Shown piece after piece: positions 61,163-64,000 of a stretch of 64,000 nt of DNA (positions are counted from its first letter, which is position 1; each line of letters opens with the position of its first letter). Made by a program: the position numbers and the translations under genes. Origin of the DNA: Weimeria sp002480925 (GTDB lineage Bacteria; Bacillota; Clostridia; Lachnospirales; Lachnospiraceae); NCBI RefSeq assembly GCF_052064335.1, contig NZ_JBQHVU010000006.1, forward strand, positions 1 to 64,000, given 5' to 3'. Below the pieces are notes generated by a model. The model was given only the letters and a program-made list of their open reading frames with translations, did not search any database and was not told where the DNA came from.

Positions 61163-62289
61163 CAGATCACCTCCTTGAGATGTGCGGCTGTATCGAGCTC
61201 GATCTCGCTCTTCTCAGGAATAACCACAGCATCCTTTAAATCCCAGCTCAGATAGACATGGCTTCCAGGCTCAGGCAGATCTGCCGCATTTATGCTGTTG
61301 ATCTTTATCTCGTTGCCGTTGTTCAGCACAGCTATCTCCTTGATCAGATTGCCAACGAAGATCTTGTCCTTTACCAGAGCCTGGACACAGAAACCATCCG
61401 GCCTTTCTGTTGAGACCCTCATATGCTCAGGTCTTACGCAGACTGAAACCGGATCATTTACCTTTATGCTTCCTGCGCTCACCTGTCCTGAAAGTCCCTC
61501 TACCATGCCCACCTCAGTACCAATGCTTAGGACTCCATTATTTTCTGCCCTTATTATACCGTCAAAGAGATCCGACTCTCCGATGAAGTTTGCTACAAAT
61601 CTGGTACGCGGCTTCAGATAGATCTCCTTGGGAGAAGCGATCTGCTCTATCACTCCGGCGCTCATTACAGCTATCCTGTCACTCATGGTAAGGGCCTCCT
61701 CCTGATCATGGGTGACATAGACAAAGGTGATCTCAAGCTTCCTCTGAAGCCTTTTAAGCTCTATCTGCATCTGCTTCCTGAGCTTCATATCGAGAGCTCC
61801 GAGTGGCTCATCGAGAAGCAGGACCTTTGGCCTGTTGATAAGCGCTCTTGCTATTGCCACACGCTGCTTCTGGCCTCCTGACATCTGCGTGATCCGCCTC
61901 TTCTCAAAGCCCTCCAGCTGGACAAGGCTAAGCATCTTTTCGACCCTTTCCTTTATCTCTGCCTTAGGGACCTTCTTTACCCTGAGCCCGTAGGCTATAT
62001 TGTCAAAAACATTCATATTAGGGAAAAGCGCATAGTTCTGGAAAACCGTATTTACCGATCTCTCGTATGGCTCCTTTTTCTCTACGTTTTCTCCCTCCAC
62101 CTTAACGAGGCCCTCGCTCGGAAGCTCGAAGCCCGATATCATGCGAAGAGTTGTGGTCTTTCCACAGCCTGAGGGGCCGAGGAGGGTTAAGAACTCTCCT
62201 TCCTCTATATTCAGATTACAGTTCTTTACCACATGGTTGGAGCCGTACCATTTTTCCACATTTGTCATAGAAACTATTGGCTGTGCCAT
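61162..62289 (-). CDS. potA: Polyamine-type ABC transporter ATPase PotA
   Basis: A 375-residue ATPase. Walker A GPSGCGKTTTLRM (about 38-50), signature MSGGQKQRVA (Met in place of the usual Leu), Walker B VLLLDEPLGALD, switch His THDQEEAL, and a C-terminal TOBE domain (about 290-360, VCVRPEHMRVS). TOBE-type regulation is usual for PotA. It is 18 bases behind the P-II-like gene, making that protein a candidate regulator of the transporter. Confidence 0.95.
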   Translation of the reverse strand: MAQPIVSMTNVEKWYGSNHVVKNCNLNIEEGEFLTLLGPSGCGKTTTLRMISGFELPSEGLVKVEGENVEKKEPYERSVNTVFQNYALFPNMNVFDNIAYGLRVKKVPKAEIKERVEKMLSLVQLEGFEKRRITQMSGGQKQRVAIARALINRPKVLLLDEPLGALDMKLRKQMQIELKRLQRKLEITFVYVTHDQEEALTMSDRIAVMSAGVIEQIASPKEIYLKPRTRFVANFIGESDLFDGIIRAENNGVLSIGTEVGMVEGLSGQVSAGSIKVNDPVSVCVRPEHMRVSTERPDGFCVQALVKDKIFVGNLIKEIAVLNNGNEIKINSINAADLPEPGSHVYLSWDLKDAVVIPEKSEIELDTAAHLKEVI

Positions 62290-62307
62290 AATATCACCTC
62301 CGGTCAG

Positions 62308-62649
62308 TTAGTTTATCGCATCAAGACCACGCTCGCTGGTCCTTATCCTCATCGCATCCTCGATATCGGTGATAAAGACCTTTCCGTCTCCTGTCTTTCC
62401 GGTACCTATGATGGTAGCGATATCAGCCAGGATCCCGTCACATTTATCATCCTCTACCACTGTAAAGATAAGGATCTTTGGCAGGAGGTTTATATCCTCT
62501 CCCGAGAAATGCATCTCATCTATATATCCTCTCTGCTTTCCTGAACCCATTACCGACAGAACTGTAAGTCCCTCGCAGTCATGTGTCAGCAGGATGTTCT
62601 TTATCCCGCCAAGCTTCTCCGGTCTTGTGATGATCTCGATCTTCTTCAT
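62308..62649 (-). CDS. P-II-family signalling protein in a polyamine operon (PotN-like?)
   Basis: A 113-residue P-II homologue: MKKIEIITRPEKLGGIKNIL start, T-loop base GSGKQRGY with the ATP/2-oxoglutarate glutamine in place, B-loop TGKTGDGKVFI, and C-terminal DAMRIRTSERG. The T-loop lacks the uridylylated Tyr51. P-II genes usually lie next to amtB, glnA or nif; here it sits between an ornithine-cyclodeaminase family gene and potA. A P-II branch tied to pot genes in Firmicutes has been reported as PotN (from memory), which fits. It probably senses ATP/ADP and adjusts polyamine uptake. Confidence 0.85.
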   Translation of the reverse strand: MKKIEIITRPEKLGGIKNILLTHDCEGLTVLSVMGSGKQRGYIDEMHFSGEDINLLPKILIFTVVEDDKCDGILADIATIIGTGKTGDGKVFITDIEDAMRIRTSERGLDAIN

Positions 62650-62661
62650 TTGTATACCTCC

Positions 62662-63846
62662 TTAGAAATTCATCGGTGCATCCCAGAGCTTTAATGGGTG
62701 ACCGATCAGGTTTTCCTTTGCGTTCTTATAGCATTCATATCCCCAGGCCACGTCTTCAACAGGCATTCCCTCAATAGAGACAAGTATTATCTGGTCATCG
62801 CTCTCGCGCGCCTTCCTCTTGCCGCGGACTATCTGTCCCAGCTCCGATATATCGTCTCTTCTCATCAGGCCATCACGGACCATATAGATGAAATCCTCTC
62901 CCATACAGCCGGTGTGCTTTCTCCTGCCCTCGCTGTCGTAGCCCTCCTTGTCCTCATCGGCGTAATTTTCATACATACCGATGTTATCTACTACCTTCCT
63001 GAATGGAAGGATAGATTCATAATCCATGTTAAATGTGGATGTAGAGATGATAGTGGCTCCTGGCTTTATCCAGTCTGCCTTGTATTCCGGCCACTCTCCC
63101 TCCTTGCACGAGACCGCTTCTGTAACTATATCCGAGCCTCTTATCGCCTCCTCAAGTGTAGCTGCTACACTGACCTTTTTCACCCAGGGAAAATTCGTCT
63201 TGATGAAGTCACATGCCTCAAGGGCTGTCGCACTATCAGGAGTCGATCCCTTGATCTTTATCTCCTCTATGGTCCTGATCTTTGACAGGATAGCCATGAC
63301 CGAGGACTTGCCTATAGGTCCTGCTCCTATAAGGGCAAGCACCCTGGAATCCTTTCTGGCCAGAAGCTTGGCCGCGAGTCCTGGCATGGCTCCTGTCCTT
63401 ATCGAGCTAAGGAGGTTTGCCGACATATAGGCTAGCGGGGCTCCTGTCTCGACGTCGTTAAGCATCATCATGAGTATCGACCTCGGAAGACCATGCTGCC
63501 TGTTCCTCCCATTCGAGCCATACCACTTGCAGCCCGCCAGATGAAACCTTCCTCCTATATATGCCGGCATGGCTATGAATCTGCGGTCAGCCGCGTTATT
63601 AAGCGGAAAGCCCGGTATATCGGAATGCTTGGGAAAGTAAAGCATCATTCCGTGCTGGTCATGATCAGGTCCTCCCATGATAGCGTCTCCGTCCTCTAAG
63701 AGTCCCACGACCTCCTCCATAACATCAACTGCTTTTCCAGCATCAAGTACACCGGCCTCCACCATATCGTCCTCAGAGAGCCAGAGTATCCTGATCCTCT
63801 TATTCGTTTCCTTGTGAGTCAGTTGACTTCTGATATCGAGTGCCAT
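62662..63846 (-). CDS. Ornithine cyclodeaminase/mu-crystallin family protein
   Basis: A 394-residue NAD-binding protein. AMPAYIGGRFHLAGCKWYGSN and MSANLLSSIRTGAMPGLAAKLLARKD give the substrate arm, and LALIGAGPIGKSSVMAIL the dinucleotide fold. Residues such as Asp in NMDYESILPFRKVVVDN-like region follow the family, but the protein is longer than ornithine cyclodeaminase (about 330-350). NCBI labels some relatives tyramine oxidase subunit B, without clear proof. It is first in the operon P-II-potABC. Substrate likely an amino acid or amine. Confidence 0.85.
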   Translation of the reverse strand: MALDIRSQLTHKETNKRIRILWLSEDDMVEAGVLDAGKAVDVMEEVVGLLEDGDAIMGGPDHDQHGMMLYFPKHSDIPGFPLNNAADRRFIAMPAYIGGRFHLAGCKWYGSNGRNRQHGLPRSILMMMLNDVETGAPLAYMSANLLSSIRTGAMPGLAAKLLARKDSRVLALIGAGPIGKSSVMAILSKIRTIEEIKIKGSTPDSATALEACDFIKTNFPWVKKVSVAATLEEAIRGSDIVTEAVSCKEGEWPEYKADWIKPGATIISTSTFNMDYESILPFRKVVDNIGMYENYADEDKEGYDSEGRRKHTGCMGEDFIYMVRDGLMRRDDISELGQIVRGKRKARESDDQIILVSIEGMPVEDVAWGYECYKNAKENLIGHPLKLWDAPMNF

Positions 63847-63862
63847 CTTTTCTTCCTTTCAT

Positions 63863-63895
63863 AAAAAATCGGAGTGCTGCGAGAAGCAGCACTCC
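63863..63895 (-). terminator. Terminator-like hairpin directly before the cyclodeaminase-family gene
   Basis: Minus strand: a perfect 10-bp stem GGAGTGCTGC / GCAGCACTCC with a 5-base loop, then GATTTTTTAT. It ends about 17 bases before the ATG, so a transcript from further upstream must pass it. Attenuation or a promoter overlapping the hairpin are both possible. Confidence 0.7.
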
Positions 63896-63915
63896 TTTGT
63901 GCAAGGTATGATATG

Positions 63916-63950
63916 AAAACTAAAAAGGCCGCCCCGTTTCCGGGACGACC
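63916..63950 (-). terminator. Intrinsic terminator of the gene beyond the right edge
   Basis: Minus strand GGTCGTCCCG, loop GAAA, CGGGGCGGCC (two G-T pairs), then TTTTTAGTTTT. It follows 15 bases after the TGA at 63966. Confidence 0.8.
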
Positions 63951-63965
63951 TCTTTGTCTTTTCGA

Positions 63966-64000
63966 TCAATACGTGGCCATCATATCCCTTATGGCAGACA
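63966..64000 (-). CDS. 3' end of an unknown gene (partial)
   Basis: The minus strand gives SAIRDMMATY and TGA, followed at once by a good terminator. Only ten codons are visible, so the product cannot be named. Position suggests a gene of the same polyamine/amine locus. Confidence 0.4.
   Translation of the reverse strand, partial: SAIRDMMATY

Overview
The window looks like the chromosome of an anaerobic, flagellated Clostridia member, most probably Lachnospiraceae-like. Support for this: base composition near 50% GC; rod/hook flagellar genes with sigma-D-type promoters; a DUF6033-type protein; a circularly permuted GH3 glucosidase; a flavodiiron protein fused to rubredoxin; a CIRCE-controlled clpB; strong GGAGG ribosome binding sites; and no respiratory or aerobic genes. 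The taxonomic call is inference. I saw no rRNA, tRNA, CRISPR array, prophage or complete insertion sequence.

Left third (1-24,200, nearly all minus strand). A flagellar rod operon (flgF-like, flgG, flgJ-like) runs into recD2 and a comF that is cut short near the window edge. Upstream lies a cell-wall operon: lipoprotein, hydrolase, murF with an N-terminal membrane domain, ddl, murI, HAD phosphatase. It is preceded by a decayed chemoreceptor gene. Two secreted wall-active proteins follow (a GHL10-type glycosidase and an amidase/FN3/glucosaminidase protein), then a zinc-ribbon/TPR membrane protein, a 52-residue ORF, valS, a flavorubredoxin and a two-component system.

Middle (24,300-43,500). 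An isolated nitrogenase component-1-like gene is followed by an RlmI-like methyltransferase, mutS2, a chemoreceptor, hypE, rimI and thiD. Then comes the most unusual locus: a tight minus-strand operon of a DUF6033 gene, a NifH-like reductase, a fused double component-1-like protein, hypF, hypC, hypD and another component-1-like protein. Most junctions overlap or lie within a few bases. No hydrogenase structural gene, hypA, hypB or NifEN/NifB-like gene is visible in the window. The operon therefore joins an uncharacterised nitrogenase-like reductase to the machinery that builds the Fe(CN)2(CO) group of [NiFe] hydrogenases.

Right part (43,500-64,000). MATE transporter, clpB with a CIRCE operator, birA ligase, permuted GH3 and an Lrp-type regulator, aspartate ammonia-lyase, DAHP synthase, a Nif11-like small protein, a hydrolase, a cobJ homologue, and a polyamine-type operon. 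That operon runs ornithine-cyclodeaminase family, P-II-like regulator, potA, potB, potC, amidohydrolase, MFS transporter.

A second theme is a family of 7-nt tandem arrays (GAGGTNN on the sense strand) that begin directly after stop codons of at least four genes and overwrite the 3' end of aspA. Some are joined to a longer dispersed repeat of unknown nature.
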